DNA of 64,000 bases from Chimaeribacter coloradensis (GTDB lineage Bacteria > Pseudomonadota > Gammaproteobacteria > Enterobacterales > Enterobacteriaceae), in NCBI RefSeq assembly GCF_002858715.1, contig NZ_PJZH01000004.1:1-64000 (forward strand), in the 5' to 3' direction. This document shows positions 34,658 through 43,331 of this stretch, piece by piece. The stretch's first letter is position 1. Every line of letters starts with the position of its first letter. The position numbers and the translations under genes are program-made. The notes below the pieces were generated by a model. It had not been told where the DNA came from, did not search any database, and was given only the letters and a program-made list of their open reading frames with translations.

Positions 34658-35974
34658 ATGCAAAACGTACTGGCTGAGCAGCACTCCGCAATGGATAACG
34701 ACCTCTATCTGGACGAGCGCGGGCAACAGGTACCGCGCGGCGTGGTCACCGCCCACCCCATCGTGATCGAGAAGGGCAAAGGCGCGGAAGTGTGGGATGT
34801 GGCGGGCAACCGCTATCTCGATTTCGTCGGCGGCATCGGCGTGTTGAACGTCGGCCACAGCCACCCGGCGGTGATCAACGCCGTGACGCGGCAGCTTAAC
34901 CTGGTGAGCCACGCCTGTTTTCAGGTGGCGGCTTACCCCGGTTATCTCTCCCTGACCAAACGGCTGAACGCATTGATGGGCGCGCCGGGCGAATACAAAA
35001 GCGTACTGTTTACCAGCGGCGCGGAGGCGGTGGAAAACGCGGTGAAAATCGCCCGCGCCCACACCGGCCGCCCCGGCATCATCGCCTTTGACGGCGCGTT
35101 TCACGGCCGCACGCTACTCGGCTGCGCGCTGACCGGCATGAGCCAGCCTTATAAGCAGAACTTCGGCCCGTTCCCCAGCGACATCTACCGCGTGCCGTTC
35201 CCGAACCCGTTCCACGGCGTTACGGAAGCGGACTGCCTGAAGGCGCTGGAGACGCTGTTCGCGGTGCAGATTGCGCCTGAGCGCGTGGCGGCGATCATCA
35301 TCGAGCCGGTCCAGGGCGACGGCGGCTTCCTGCCTGCCCCGGCCGGCTTTATGCAGGCGCTGCGGGCGCTCACCACCCGCCACGGCATTGTGCTGATCTG
35401 TGACGAGGTGCAGACCGGCTTTGGCCGCACCGGCAGGCTGTTCGGCTTTGAGCACAGCGGCATCCGCCCCGATCTGATCACCGTGGCGAAAAGCCTCGGC
35501 GGCGGCCTGCCGATCTCCGGCGTGGTGGGGCGCAGTGAGATCATGGACGCGCCGTTGCCCGGCGGGCTGGGCGGCACCTACGGCGGCAATGCGCTGGCCT
35601 GTGCGGCGGCGCTGGCGGTGCTGGATCTGATGGAGAGCGAGGATCTGCCGCGCCGCGCCAACCAGCTGGGTGAACAGCTCAACGCCCGGCTGCGCCAGCT
35701 GGCGAAGAAATACCCCTGCATCGGCGAGGTACGCGGCGTCGGTTTTATGCTGGCGATGGAGATTGTGGATGTCGAAAGCCGGGAACCGGACGCGGCGCTG
35801 ACGCAGGCGATCCTCGACTGCGCCTGTGAGGCGGGGCTGCTGCTGATCAAGTGTGGGGTGCAGCGCAACACGGTGCGTTTCCTTGCGCCGCTGGTCACCA
35901 GCGATTCCCAGCTGGAAGAGGCGCTGCACATCGTGGACATTGCGCTGGCGCGCGCCACCGGGCGGCTCGGCTAA
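34658..35974 (+). CDS. Class III aminotransferase, 4-aminobutyrate-type
   Basis: 438 aa. PLP-binding Lys278 in LITVAKSLGGGLPISGVVG, cofactor contacts in FTSGAEAVENAVKIAR and DEVQTGFGRTGRLFG, and FDGAFHGRTLLGCALTG. The overall pattern is that of GabT-like omega-aminotransferases, which turn GABA or 5-aminovalerate into a semialdehyde. Together with the aldehyde dehydrogenase at 22854 this gives a classic two-step exit from an omega-amino acid. 53 bp gap after GhrA-like gene; GAGGT before the ATG. Confidence 0.88.
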   Translation: MQNVLAEQHSAMDNDLYLDERGQQVPRGVVTAHPIVIEKGKGAEVWDVAGNRYLDFVGGIGVLNVGHSHPAVINAVTRQLNLVSHACFQVAAYPGYLSLTKRLNALMGAPGEYKSVLFTSGAEAVENAVKIARAHTGRPGIIAFDGAFHGRTLLGCALTGMSQPYKQNFGPFPSDIYRVPFPNPFHGVTEADCLKALETLFAVQIAPERVAAIIIEPVQGDGGFLPAPAGFMQALRALTTRHGIVLICDEVQTGFGRTGRLFGFEHSGIRPDLITVAKSLGGGLPISGVVGRSEIMDAPLPGGLGGTYGGNALACAAALAVLDLMESEDLPRRANQLGEQLNARLRQLAKKYPCIGEVRGVGFMLAMEIVDVESREPDAALTQAILDCACEAGLLLIKCGVQRNTVRFLAPLVTSDSQLEEALHIVDIALARATGRLG

Positions 35975-36015
35975 GCGTTTCGCCCTTGATATTGTTCTGG
36001 TTTTATCAGGATGTG

Positions 36016-36054
36016 ACCGGCGCGCCGGTGGTTGTTAACGCTGGCGCAACAACC
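36016..36054. promoter_or_regulatory. Palindrome ACCGGCGCGCCGGT and adjacent hairpin
   Basis: A perfect 14-bp palindrome (36016-36029) is followed directly by arms GGTTGTT (36030-36036) and AACAACC (36048-36054). Located between the aminotransferase stop and the Lrp-family gene; either an end-of-operon structure or control of the regulator. Confidence 0.4.
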
Positions 36055-36110
36055 GGGAAGCGTGTTATACCTTCGGAGTGATTGCGCTGACTTGACCTGA
36101 GGGGTGTGCC

Positions 36111-36617
36111 ATGAACGGCTTAATGAAACTGGACCGTATCGACATCAATATCCTGGTGCAATTGCAGAAAGATGGCCGCATCAGCAACGTCAACCTGGCG
36201 GATGCCGTGGGGCTGTCGCCCAGCCCCTGTCTCCAGCGGGTCAAGCGGCTGGAGTCGGCCGGGTTTATCACCGGGTATGAAGCCCATATCAACCTGACCA
36301 AAATCACCGACTCCGTCACGGTGTTCACGGAAGTGACCCTCGCCGGCCACCGGCGCGAGGATTTTATCAATTTCGAAAATGCCCTGCGCGACGTGGATGA
36401 GCTGATGGAGTGCCACCTGATCACCGGCGGCTACGACTACCTGCTGCGCTTTATCACTCGCAGCATTGAGCATTATCAGGATGTGATCGAAGGGCTGCTG
36501 GATGCCAAAGTCGGCATCGATAAGTACTTTAGTTATATCGTGATTAAATCCCCGATTATGAAAAGCAGCGTGCCGCTGAAATCCCTGATCGCCCGCCATT
36601 CACAAAGCGCCTTATAA
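36111..36617 (+). CDS. Lrp/AsnC-family transcriptional regulator
   Basis: 168 aa. The N-terminal helix-turn-helix follows the Lrp pattern LDRIDINILVQLQKDGRISNVNLADAVGLSPSPCLQRVKRLESAGFITGY; the C-terminal RAM domain has LMECHLITGGYDYLLRF. GAGGGG precedes the ATG. It closes the catabolic cluster and is the most likely local regulator, sensing an amino acid. It is a paralogue, not Lrp itself, judging by the divergent C-terminal half. Confidence 0.9.
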   Translation: MNGLMKLDRIDINILVQLQKDGRISNVNLADAVGLSPSPCLQRVKRLESAGFITGYEAHINLTKITDSVTVFTEVTLAGHRREDFINFENALRDVDELMECHLITGGYDYLLRFITRSIEHYQDVIEGLLDAKVGIDKYFSYIVIKSPIMKSSVPLKSLIARHSQSAL

Positions 36618-36649
36618 TCCTGGGATTCTGGCATCCTGGAATCCCAGGA
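36618..36649 (+). terminator. Hairpin directly after the Lrp-family stop
   Basis: Perfect 11-bp arms TCCTGGGATTC (36618-36628) and GAATCCCAGGA (36639-36649) around a 10-base loop, starting at the base after the stop codon. A partial copy of the unit (GGATTCTGGAATCC) follows. No T run, so termination is uncertain; it may be a small repetitive element. Confidence 0.45.
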
Positions 36650-36737
36650 TTCTGGAATCCTCGCGGGTTTATGCTTATTTTTCAATCACACACCCTTTCT
36701 GCGTCTTTCCATTACCCCGGCCAAATGGCTTGTAAAG

Positions 36738-36756
36738 GCGAATGATATTGATTATC
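36738..36756 (+). promoter_or_regulatory. Fur box upstream of siderophore-binding protein
   Basis: GCGAATGATATTGATTATC agrees with the 19-bp Fur consensus at 15 positions by my count. It ends 34 bp before the binding-protein start, a normal operator position. This implies iron-repressed expression of the binding protein and the overlapping TonB receptor. Confidence 0.75.
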
Positions 36757-36790
36757 TTTCCCGCCTCAACTCTGTGGCCGGAATCACACC

Positions 36791-37957
36791 ATGCGCATCG
36801 CCGCCTTATTACTGCTGTTCATCAGCCTGACCAGCCAGGCAAGAGAGGTTACCGATCTGCTTGGGCGGCAGGTGACGGTGCCCGATCATCCGCAGCGCGT
36901 GGTGCTGGGCGAAAGCCGGATGCTCTATACCCTGGCGCTGCTGGAACCGGGCTACCCGGCCGCGCGCATCGCCGGCTGGCCGGGCGACCTGGCAAAGTAT
37001 GATCCGCAGACCTGGGCGCAATACCTCCACGCTTTCCCGCAGCTTGCCGCGATCCCGCAGTTCGGCAACGGCAGCATCAATGACATCAACGCCGAAAAGG
37101 TGCTGGCGCTGCGCCCCGATCTGGTGATTTTGCCGCGGCTGGCGAAAACCACCGCCAACAGCGCCGCCTTTATGCAGCTGATGGAGCAGGCCGGGGTGCC
37201 GGTGGTGGTGGTGGATCTGCGTGTTGACCTGCTGCATAACACCGTGCCGAGCGTGCGGCTGCTGGGTGAGATTTTTGAACAGCCGCAACGCGCGCAGGCG
37301 TTTATCGATTTCTACCAGCAGCATATGGCGGCTATCCAACAGCGGCTGGCGGCGTACCACGGGCCGAAAACCCGCGTGATGCTGCACCTCCACCTGGGGC
37401 GGCGCGACACCTGCTGCACCACGGCCGTCAACGGCAACCTGGGGCAACTGCTGGCCTTTGCCGGGGGCGAAAACATCGCCGCCGCGCAGGTCAGCGGCGT
37501 GTTTGGTGAGCTGAACCCGGAAAACGTGCTGGCCGCTAACCCGCAGGTCTATATCGCCACCGGCATGGCCGCGCCGGAAGAGGGGGCGCGCACCGTCAGC
37601 CTCGGGCCGCAGGTCTCCGCCGCGCAGGCATCAGCGAGCTTCACCCAGATCATGGCGGCGCAGCCGGTACTGGCGCACCTCGCCGCCGTGCAGACCGGGC
37701 GCGCCTACGCGCTCTGGCACAACTTCTACCTCAGCCCCTATCACGTGGTGGCGGCTGAGTTCTTCGCCAAGGCGCTCTACCCACAGCAGTTCGCCGATGT
37801 AAACCCACAACAAACGATGCAAGACCTTTACCGGCGCTTTTTGCCGCTGGAATTTTCAGGGACCTTCTGGAGTCAGCTACCTCATGAAAACCATCGCCAC
37901 CTGCCTGCTGGGCAGCAGCCTGCTCATCCCGGCCCTCAGCCAGGCGGAGCAGGGTGA
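36791..37957 (+). CDS. Siderophore/iron-complex ABC binding protein (FecB/FhuD-like)
   Basis: 388 aa, short Sec signal peptide ending near TSQARE. The cluster VTDLLGRQVTVPDHPQRVVLG at the start and INAEKVLALRPDLVILP, then LGGENIAAAQVSGVFGELNPENVLAANPQVYIATG-type segments are class III binding-protein features. No permease or ATPase is beside it. The natural family end is near GTFWSQL; the frame runs on for about 25 residues, overlapping the TonB receptor by 74 bp, so the original stop appears lost. Preceded by a Fur box. Confidence 0.85.
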   Translation: MRIAALLLLFISLTSQAREVTDLLGRQVTVPDHPQRVVLGESRMLYTLALLEPGYPAARIAGWPGDLAKYDPQTWAQYLHAFPQLAAIPQFGNGSINDINAEKVLALRPDLVILPRLAKTTANSAAFMQLMEQAGVPVVVVDLRVDLLHNTVPSVRLLGEIFEQPQRAQAFIDFYQQHMAAIQQRLAAYHGPKTRVMLHLHLGRRDTCCTTAVNGNLGQLLAFAGGENIAAAQVSGVFGELNPENVLAANPQVYIATGMAAPEEGARTVSLGPQVSAAQASASFTQIMAAQPVLAHLAAVQTGRAYALWHNFYLSPYHVVAAEFFAKALYPQQFADVNPQQTMQDLYRRFLPLEFSGTFWSQLPHENHRHLPAGQQPAHPGPQPGGAG

Positions 37958-39986
37958 CACCTTAACCGTTACCCGCCAGGACGACGCCACGCCGGGCGAC
38001 GCGGCCGGTTACCAGCCGCACACCAGCGTCACCGCTACCCGCAGCGAGAGCCGCATCGTCGAGGTGCCGCAATCCATTACCGTGGTGCCGGAGCAGGTGC
38101 TGAAGGATCAGGCGGCCGCCAGCGTGGATCAGGCGCTTAACTACGTCAGCGGCATCACCCAGTCCAACACGCTGGGCGGCACGCAGGATGCGGTGATCAA
38201 ACGCGGTTTCGGCGATAACCGTGACGGCTCCATCCTGCGCGACGGCCTGCGGTCGATTCAGGCGCGGAATTTCACCCCCACCAGCGAACGGGTCGAGGTG
38301 CTGAAAGGCCCGTCGTCGATGCTGTACGGCATGAATGAGCCGGGCGGGATGATCAACATCATCAGCAAGAAACCGCAACTGACACCGCATGTGCATCTGG
38401 AAGGGCGCAACAGCAGCTTCGGCGGCGGCGGCGGGCAACTGGATGTCACCGGCCCGCTGGGCGGCGGCTTTGCCGGGCGGATGATCGTTGACCACAGCGA
38501 GACTGACTACTGGCGCAACTTCGGCCGCAACCGCCAGACGGTGGTCGCGCCGTCCCTAATGTGGTTTGGCGAGAGCACCATGGTGCGCCTCTCCTGGGAG
38601 CATATGGAGTACCTGGTGCCGTTTGACCGCGGCACGGTGATCGATTCCAATACCGGCAAGCCGGTCAACACCCCGCGGGAACGCCGTTTCGACGAGGGCT
38701 ACAACGCCACGCGCGGCGATCAGGACACGCTGACATTCCAGGTCGATCAGGCGCTGAGCGAAAACTGGAACGGGCAGTTCACCTACTCCTTCAACCGTAA
38801 CCGCTACAGCGACAACCAGGCGCGCGCCACCGCCTATAACGCCGACACCGGCGTCCTGACGCGGCAGGCGGACGCCACTGCTGAGGCCAACGCCCGCACG
38901 CAGATTGTGCAGGTTGCGGTCAACGGTGATGTGGACTGGGGGCAGGTGAACCACCAATTGCTGATGGGGTTCGATTACGAAGCTGACCGCACTTTCCGCG
39001 GTGACATGATCCGCGGCACGAAAAACAGCGCCTTCAACGTCTACCACCCGGTATATGGCCAGATGGCGGCCGGCACCGCCGTCAGCGCCAAAGACAGCGA
39101 CCAGCGCGAGAACATCGACAGCCGCGGCCTGTTTTTGCAGGACAGCATCCGCCTGACCGATCACTGGCAGCTGATCGGCGGCCTGCGTTACGACAGCTTT
39201 GACGTCATGGCGGGCAAAGGCCGCCCGTTTGTCACCAACACCCAGAGTTCCGACAGCAAACTGGTGCCGCGCGCCGGGGTGGTTTACAGCCTGAACAGCT
39301 GGTCAAGCCTCTATGCCAGCTACACCGAGTCGTTCAAGCCGAACTCCTCGATCGCCACGCAGATCGGCGCGCTGCCGCCGGAGCAGGGCAAAGCGTATGA
39401 AGCCGGGGCGAAGATCGACACCCAGAACGGCATCACCGGCACGCTGGCACTGTATGACATCCGCAAACGCAATGTGATGGTGAGTGAGCTGGTCGACGGT
39501 GACACCGTCACCCGCACCGCCGGGCAAGTGCGGTCGCAGGGCGTGGAGCTGGATGCGTCCGGCCGTTTGACCTCCAGCCTCAGCCTGATTGGCTCCTATG
39601 CCTATACCGATGCGCGGGTGACGGAAGACCCGGACAACCGCGGCAAGCGGATGCCCAACACCGCGCGCCATACGGCGGCGCTGTTCCTGACCAATGATTT
39701 CGGCCCCACCGGCCTGCTGGCGAACGACGACCTGCGCGCCGGGGTCGGCGGGCGTTACGTCGGCAAACGCCCCGGCGATGCCGCCAACAGCTTCACGCTC
39801 GACGCCTACACCGTGGCCGATGCCTTTGTGGCCTGGCGCACGCCGTTCAGCGGGTATGACGTCAAATGGCAGCTGAACGTGAAAAACCTGTTCGACAAAA
39901 CCTACTACACCTCCAGCGGCAACAACCTGCGCATCGCCATCGGCGACCCGCGCGAAGTGGTGCTCTCCGCCGCCGTGGATTTCTGA
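37884..39986 (+). CDS. TonB-dependent siderophore receptor (FhuA/FoxA-like)
   Basis: 700 aa, signal peptide ending near LSQAEQ. The plug domain shows VPQSITVVPEQVLKDQ, ALNYVSGIT, VIKRGFGDNRDGSILRDGLR, VEVLKGPSSMLYGMNEPGGMINIISKKP; the barrel ends with NVKNLFDKTYYTSSGNNLRIAIGDPREV and a terminal Phe. It imports ferric siderophores, hydroxamate-like by family resemblance only. Co-regulated with the preceding binding protein via the Fur box. Ligand unknown. Confidence 0.92.
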   Translation: MKTIATCLLGSSLLIPALSQAEQGDTLTVTRQDDATPGDAAGYQPHTSVTATRSESRIVEVPQSITVVPEQVLKDQAAASVDQALNYVSGITQSNTLGGTQDAVIKRGFGDNRDGSILRDGLRSIQARNFTPTSERVEVLKGPSSMLYGMNEPGGMINIISKKPQLTPHVHLEGRNSSFGGGGGQLDVTGPLGGGFAGRMIVDHSETDYWRNFGRNRQTVVAPSLMWFGESTMVRLSWEHMEYLVPFDRGTVIDSNTGKPVNTPRERRFDEGYNATRGDQDTLTFQVDQALSENWNGQFTYSFNRNRYSDNQARATAYNADTGVLTRQADATAEANARTQIVQVAVNGDVDWGQVNHQLLMGFDYEADRTFRGDMIRGTKNSAFNVYHPVYGQMAAGTAVSAKDSDQRENIDSRGLFLQDSIRLTDHWQLIGGLRYDSFDVMAGKGRPFVTNTQSSDSKLVPRAGVVYSLNSWSSLYASYTESFKPNSSIATQIGALPPEQGKAYEAGAKIDTQNGITGTLALYDIRKRNVMVSELVDGDTVTRTAGQVRSQGVELDASGRLTSSLSLIGSYAYTDARVTEDPDNRGKRMPNTARHTAALFLTNDFGPTGLLANDDLRAGVGGRYVGKRPGDAANSFTLDAYTVADAFVAWRTPFSGYDVKWQLNVKNLFDKTYYTSSGNNLRIAIGDPREVVLSAAVDF

Positions 39987-39995
39987 GTTTTCTCC

Positions 39996-40014
39996 GGCCG
40001 GGGTTGCCCCGGCC
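39996..40014. terminator. Hairpin between convergent receptor and PPTase genes
   Basis: Perfect 8-bp stem GGCCGGGG (39996-40003) and CCCCGGCC (40007-40014), loop TTG. TTTTCT lies on its left and ATCGCCC on its right, so no T run on the plus strand. Likely shared end signal for both genes. Confidence 0.5.
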
Positions 40015-40022
40015 ATCGCCCT

Positions 40023-40739
40023 TCAGAGAATCAGCGTTGTTATCCCATCTTCCCCGCAGTGAAACCGGCCGTTGATAATTGTGCCCGTCCGCCAGAGCGG
40101 AGAGAGGGTTTCACTTAACCGCAGGGCAATGCGCTGGTTTTCGCTGTCCAGCAGGCACACTTCCGCCGCCGTAAAATCGAAAAAACGCCGCACGTCAGGC
40201 CACAAAGCTTTATACAGGCTCTCTTTGGCGCTGAAGGCGATCAACACGCCGGTAAGGTAATCGATACCTGTCTGGTGCAGGGTCGCCCTTTCAGCGGGGT
40301 TAAGCACCGTATTGGCAATCTCCGCCGCCGCCGCGAGATCTTTTTTCTCACAATCGATTCCGATGATATTCACTGCCCCGGCAGGTGCCGTCACTGCCAG
40401 CGCCCGCCCGGCGGAATGGGTAATGGAGCCGCGCCACCCCGCAGGCCAGAGGGGGATACCCTGTTCGTCAGCCCCGACATGGCAGTTCTCTGCCCCCGCG
40501 GCCTCAAGCGCCCGGTACGCCGCCAGGCGACCGGCCTGAAAATCCGCTTTCCGGCTGGTAACAGCCTCCGCCAGGCGGGCAGGCAGAGTGGCCAGGGGCA
40601 GTTCCGGCGCAGCCACGGGAAAATGCGCGGCCTCGTAAATCACCTCGCTCCACAGGATATTTTCCGCATTCTGCACATGCCCTGAAGTGCAGCGGGTAAT
40701 AAACCCCGCATAACGGGATGAACTGTTTCCGATAAACAT
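40023..40739 (-). CDS. 4'-phosphopantetheinyl transferase, EntD-like
   Basis: 238 aa from the ATG at 40739 with GGGGG upstream; the frame is open to a GTG at 40775. Diagnostic parts: SITHSAGRALAVTA, GIDCEKKDLAAAAEIAN (metal-binding Asp) and FSAKESLYKALWP (catalytic Glu and Lys). It converts apo carrier domains to the holo form by adding the CoA-derived arm, and is the natural activator of the NRPS at 49816, which has two carrier domains. Not adjacent to the NRPS but in the same siderophore/natural-product region. Confidence 0.88.
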   Translation of the reverse strand: MFIGNSSSRYAGFITRCTSGHVQNAENILWSEVIYEAAHFPVAAPELPLATLPARLAEAVTSRKADFQAGRLAAYRALEAAGAENCHVGADEQGIPLWPAGWRGSITHSAGRALAVTAPAGAVNIIGIDCEKKDLAAAAEIANTVLNPAERATLHQTGIDYLTGVLIAFSAKESLYKALWPDVRRFFDFTAAEVCLLDSENQRIALRLSETLSPLWRTGTIINGRFHCGEDGITTLIL

Positions 40740-40924
40740 AGTAAATACCCCCAGTAAGCATGAAGAGATTATCACGCCGGAGCGGATTCCTAAAAAAGCT
40801 CAGATAACCATTCACCTGATCAATAGTTACAACATACTTTATATTTAAATATTATTAATCATGCCCACAGAAGCCAAAGAGGAATCACTTCGCTAAACAG
40901 CGCTCATTACCGTTTGACGCCAAT

Positions 40925-40955
40925 AAAAAAGGCGCACGCCTTGCGGGGTGCGCCT
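40925..40955 (-). terminator. Terminator of the Nik/Dpp-type operon
   Basis: Arms AGGCGCAC (40930-40937) and GTGCGCCT (40948-40955). On the minus strand the stem is followed by TTTTTT (40925-40930). A clear Rho-independent terminator 17 bp beyond the last ATPase gene. Confidence 0.8.
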
Positions 40956-40971
40956 GTGAACGACAGTGGGC

Positions 40972-41637
40972 TTACCGCACGATACGCCCGGCCTCCATAT
41001 GCACGGCGTGGTCGCACATATGGTCGATGACGTCCGGGTCGTGGCTGACCAGCACCATGGTGAGGTTGTCCTGCTGTTTGAGGTCGTTGAGCAGGTTGAG
41101 CACTTCCGCCTGCACCGACATATCCAGCGCGGAGGTCGGTTCATCCAGCAGCAGGATTTTCGGTTGCAGCAGCAGCGCGCGCACAATGGCCACGCGCTGG
41201 CGCTGGCCACCGGAAAGCTGATGCGGGTAGCGATCAGCCATGGCCGGGTCCAGCCCCACATGGCGGAAACCCTGCTGGATGCGGTCGTCCACGTTGTCAA
41301 AACCAAACAGTTTCAGCGGCTCGGCCAGCGTCCGGCGCAGGCGGTGGCGCGGGTGCAGCGAGGCGTACGGGTCCTGGAACACCATCTGCACCTCGCGGCG
41401 CAGCGTGCCGGTAAAGGCTTTGCCCGGCATGGCCTGGTGCTCCGCCAGCCGCATATTGCCTTCCCAGTTCGGGTTCAGCCCGGCCATCACCCACAACAGG
41501 GAGGATTTACCGCAGCCGGACGGCCCGACCAGCCCGAAACACTCGCCGGCCTGCACCGTCAGTGACACCTCATGCACCACTTTGCGCAGCTCATACCCCT
41601 GGCGGTGGGAAACGCTCAGCCCTTTCAGTTCAATCAT
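40972..41637 (-). CDS. Nik/Dpp-type ABC transporter ATP-binding protein 2
   Basis: 221 aa from ATG 41637; GTG 41643 also possible. Walker A GPSGCGKSS, signature LSGGQRQRVAIVRAL, Walker [13 protein letters not shown], switch VSHDPDVIDHMCDHAVHME. Compared with NikE/DppF (about 260-330 aa) it is short and lacks the C-terminal oligopeptide-transporter extension. It overlaps the previous ATPase gene by 8 bp. Last gene of the operon. Confidence 0.88.
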   Translation of the reverse strand: MIELKGLSVSHRQGYELRKVVHEVSLTVQAGECFGLVGPSGCGKSSLLWVMAGLNPNWEGNMRLAEHQAMPGKAFTGTLRREVQMVFQDPYASLHPRHRLRRTLAEPLKLFGFDNVDDRIQQGFRHVGLDPAMADRYPHQLSGGQRQRVAIVRALLLQPKILLLDEPTSALDMSVQAEVLNLLNDLKQQDNLTMVLVSHDPDVIDHMCDHAVHMEAGRIVR

Positions 41638-42484
41638 GTCCACGGGCAGCCTCCAGCGCAGCGCGATCCAGCGTCGGCAACGGTTTGCCGTGCGTCGATT
41701 TATTCGGGCGGCAGGCCCACAGGGTATGGGTGTAAGGGTGGGTGGCGCGCGGCAGCTCCGCCGCCGGCAACGAATCCAGAATGTCGCCTTTGTACATCAC
41801 CATCACCCGGTCACAGTGGTCCGCCACCTGTTGCAGATCGTGGCTGATCAGCAGCAACCCCATGTCGCGCTCCTCAACCAGTTTGCGGATCAGGCCGAGC
41901 ACCTGATCGCGCATCGCGTGGTCGAGGGCGGAGGTCGGCTCATCGGCAATCAGGAACTGCGGGTCGGTGATCAGCGCAATCGCCAGCATCACCCGCTGGC
42001 CCATCCCGCCCGAAAGCTGGTGCGGGTAGCGGGTCATCAGCTGGGCGGGCTGCGGCAGGCCGACCGCGTCGAGCATGTGGCACACCTTGTCGCGGCGCTC
42101 GGTGCGCCCCAGTCTGGTGTGCAGCGTCAGCGGCTCCTCAACCTGCCAGCCGATGGTGCGGGTCGGGTTCAGGGCGTATTTCGGGTCCTGCATTACCATC
42201 GCCAGCTGGTTGCCGCGCATCGCGTTCCAGCGCTTTTCACTCAGCTGCAACAGGTTCTCACCGTCAAAACTGAGTTGCTGCGCCTGTACCTTCAGCGACG
42301 GCGGCAGCAGCCCCATCAGGGAACGGGCGGTCAGGGATTTGCCGGAACCGGACTCGCCGACCAGCGCCACGCGTTCGCGCCCCAGGGTAAAGGTCAGATC
42401 GTTGACCAGCGGCGCGCCGCTCCCGGCGACCGAGATGCGTAACCGCTCGGCGCGAACCAGCGGGGAAGGGGAGTTAATGGCCAT
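41630..42484 (-). CDS. Nik/Dpp-type ABC transporter ATP-binding protein 1
   Basis: About 284 aa from the ATG at 42484; a GTG at 42505 is an alternative, and either overlaps the upstream permease. Walker A GESGSGKSLTARSLMG, signature LSGGMGQRVMLAIAL, Walker [13 protein letters not shown], switch LLLISHDLQQVADHCDRV. C-terminal part has ATHPYTHTLWACRP, the peptide/nickel-type extension. Works with the second ATPase and the two permeases. Confidence 0.88.
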   Translation of the reverse strand: MAINSPSPLVRAERLRISVAGSGAPLVNDLTFTLGRERVALVGESGSGKSLTARSLMGLLPPSLKVQAQQLSFDGENLLQLSEKRWNAMRGNQLAMVMQDPKYALNPTRTIGWQVEEPLTLHTRLGRTERRDKVCHMLDAVGLPQPAQLMTRYPHQLSGGMGQRVMLAIALITDPQFLIADEPTSALDHAMRDQVLGLIRKLVEERDMGLLLISHDLQQVADHCDRVMVMYKGDILDSLPAAELPRATHPYTHTLWACRPNKSTHGKPLPTLDRAALEAARGHD

Positions 42485-43331
42485 GGCGGGTATCCAGTCG
42501 GTCACGCAGGCCGTCGCCTGTCAGGTTAAAGGCGAGGCTGGCAAACAGAATCGCCCCGCCCGGTGCAGCGGCCACCCACCACTGGTCGAAGATCACTTTA
42601 CTGCCTTCCGCCACCATTGAACCCCATTCAGCCGTGGGCGGTTGCACGCCCATGCCGAGGAAGCCGAGGCCGGCAGAGGCGAGGATGATCCCGCCCAGGC
42701 TCAGGGCGGCACGCACCACGGCGCTCGGCATACAGAGCGGCAGGATGTGGCCGAACATCAGGCGCAGGCCGTTGATGCCCTGCATCCGCGCGGCGGCGAG
42801 GTAGTCACTGCGGCGCAGCGCCAGCGTCTCGGCACGCGCCTGCCGGGCGAACGGTGGCCAGCTGGTCAAGGCCAGCGCCAGCGCGCCGTTCAGCAGGCCG
42901 GGGCCAAGCATCGCCACCAGGGCCAGCGCGATCACCAGGTTCGGCAGCGACAGGAAGATGTCGGTGATGCGCATCAGCACACGCTCCGTCCAGCCGCCGA
43001 GGTAACCGGCGCTGATGCCGATCAGCATGCCGACCGGGATGGTCAGCAGCAGGATCAGCGACACCAGCAGCAGGGTCGGGCGCGCACCGTAGAGCACGCG
43101 GGAGAAGAGATCGCGGCCGAAGCCGTCAGTGCCGAACCAGTGCAGCTCAGAGGGCGGCAACAAACGGGCGCTCATCAGCTGCGCGTTCGGGTCGAACGGG
43201 GCGAGCCAGGGCGCAAACAGCGCCACCAGCAGCAAAACCGCAATCAGGCTGCCGCCGATCGCCAGGGTGGTGACCCGGCGGCGACGGCGTGGCGGCGTGA
43301 TCGGTTCCGCATCAGAGAGGTGTTGCGTCAT
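42474..43331 (-). CDS. Nik/DppC-type ABC transporter permease
   Basis: 285 aa. WFGTDGFGRDLFSRVLYGARPTLL, coupling loop YLAAARMQGINGLRLMFGHILP and GIILASAGLGFLGMGVQPPTAEWGSMV are diagnostic. It has an N-terminal cytoplasmic head of ~25 residues. Starts at the last base of the preceding permease gene (43331). Confidence 0.92.
   Translation of the reverse strand: MTQHLSDAEPITPPRRRRRVTTLAIGGSLIAVLLLVALFAPWLAPFDPNAQLMSARLLPPSELHWFGTDGFGRDLFSRVLYGARPTLLLVSLILLLTIPVGMLIGISAGYLGGWTERVLMRITDIFLSLPNLVIALALVAMLGPGLLNGALALALTSWPPFARQARAETLALRRSDYLAAARMQGINGLRLMFGHILPLCMPSAVVRAALSLGGIILASAGLGFLGMGVQPPTAEWGSMVAEGSKVIFDQWWVAAAPGGAILFASLAFNLTGDGLRDRLDTRHGH

Noticed and set aside
40776-40924. Fur site before the phosphopantetheinyl transferase
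   Set aside because: AT-rich segments such as GATAACCATT exist but agree poorly with the 19-bp consensus.
41240-42442. 400-codon plus-strand frame opposite the Nik/Dpp ATPases
   Set aside because: Overlaps two well-supported ATPase genes and has no motif of its own.
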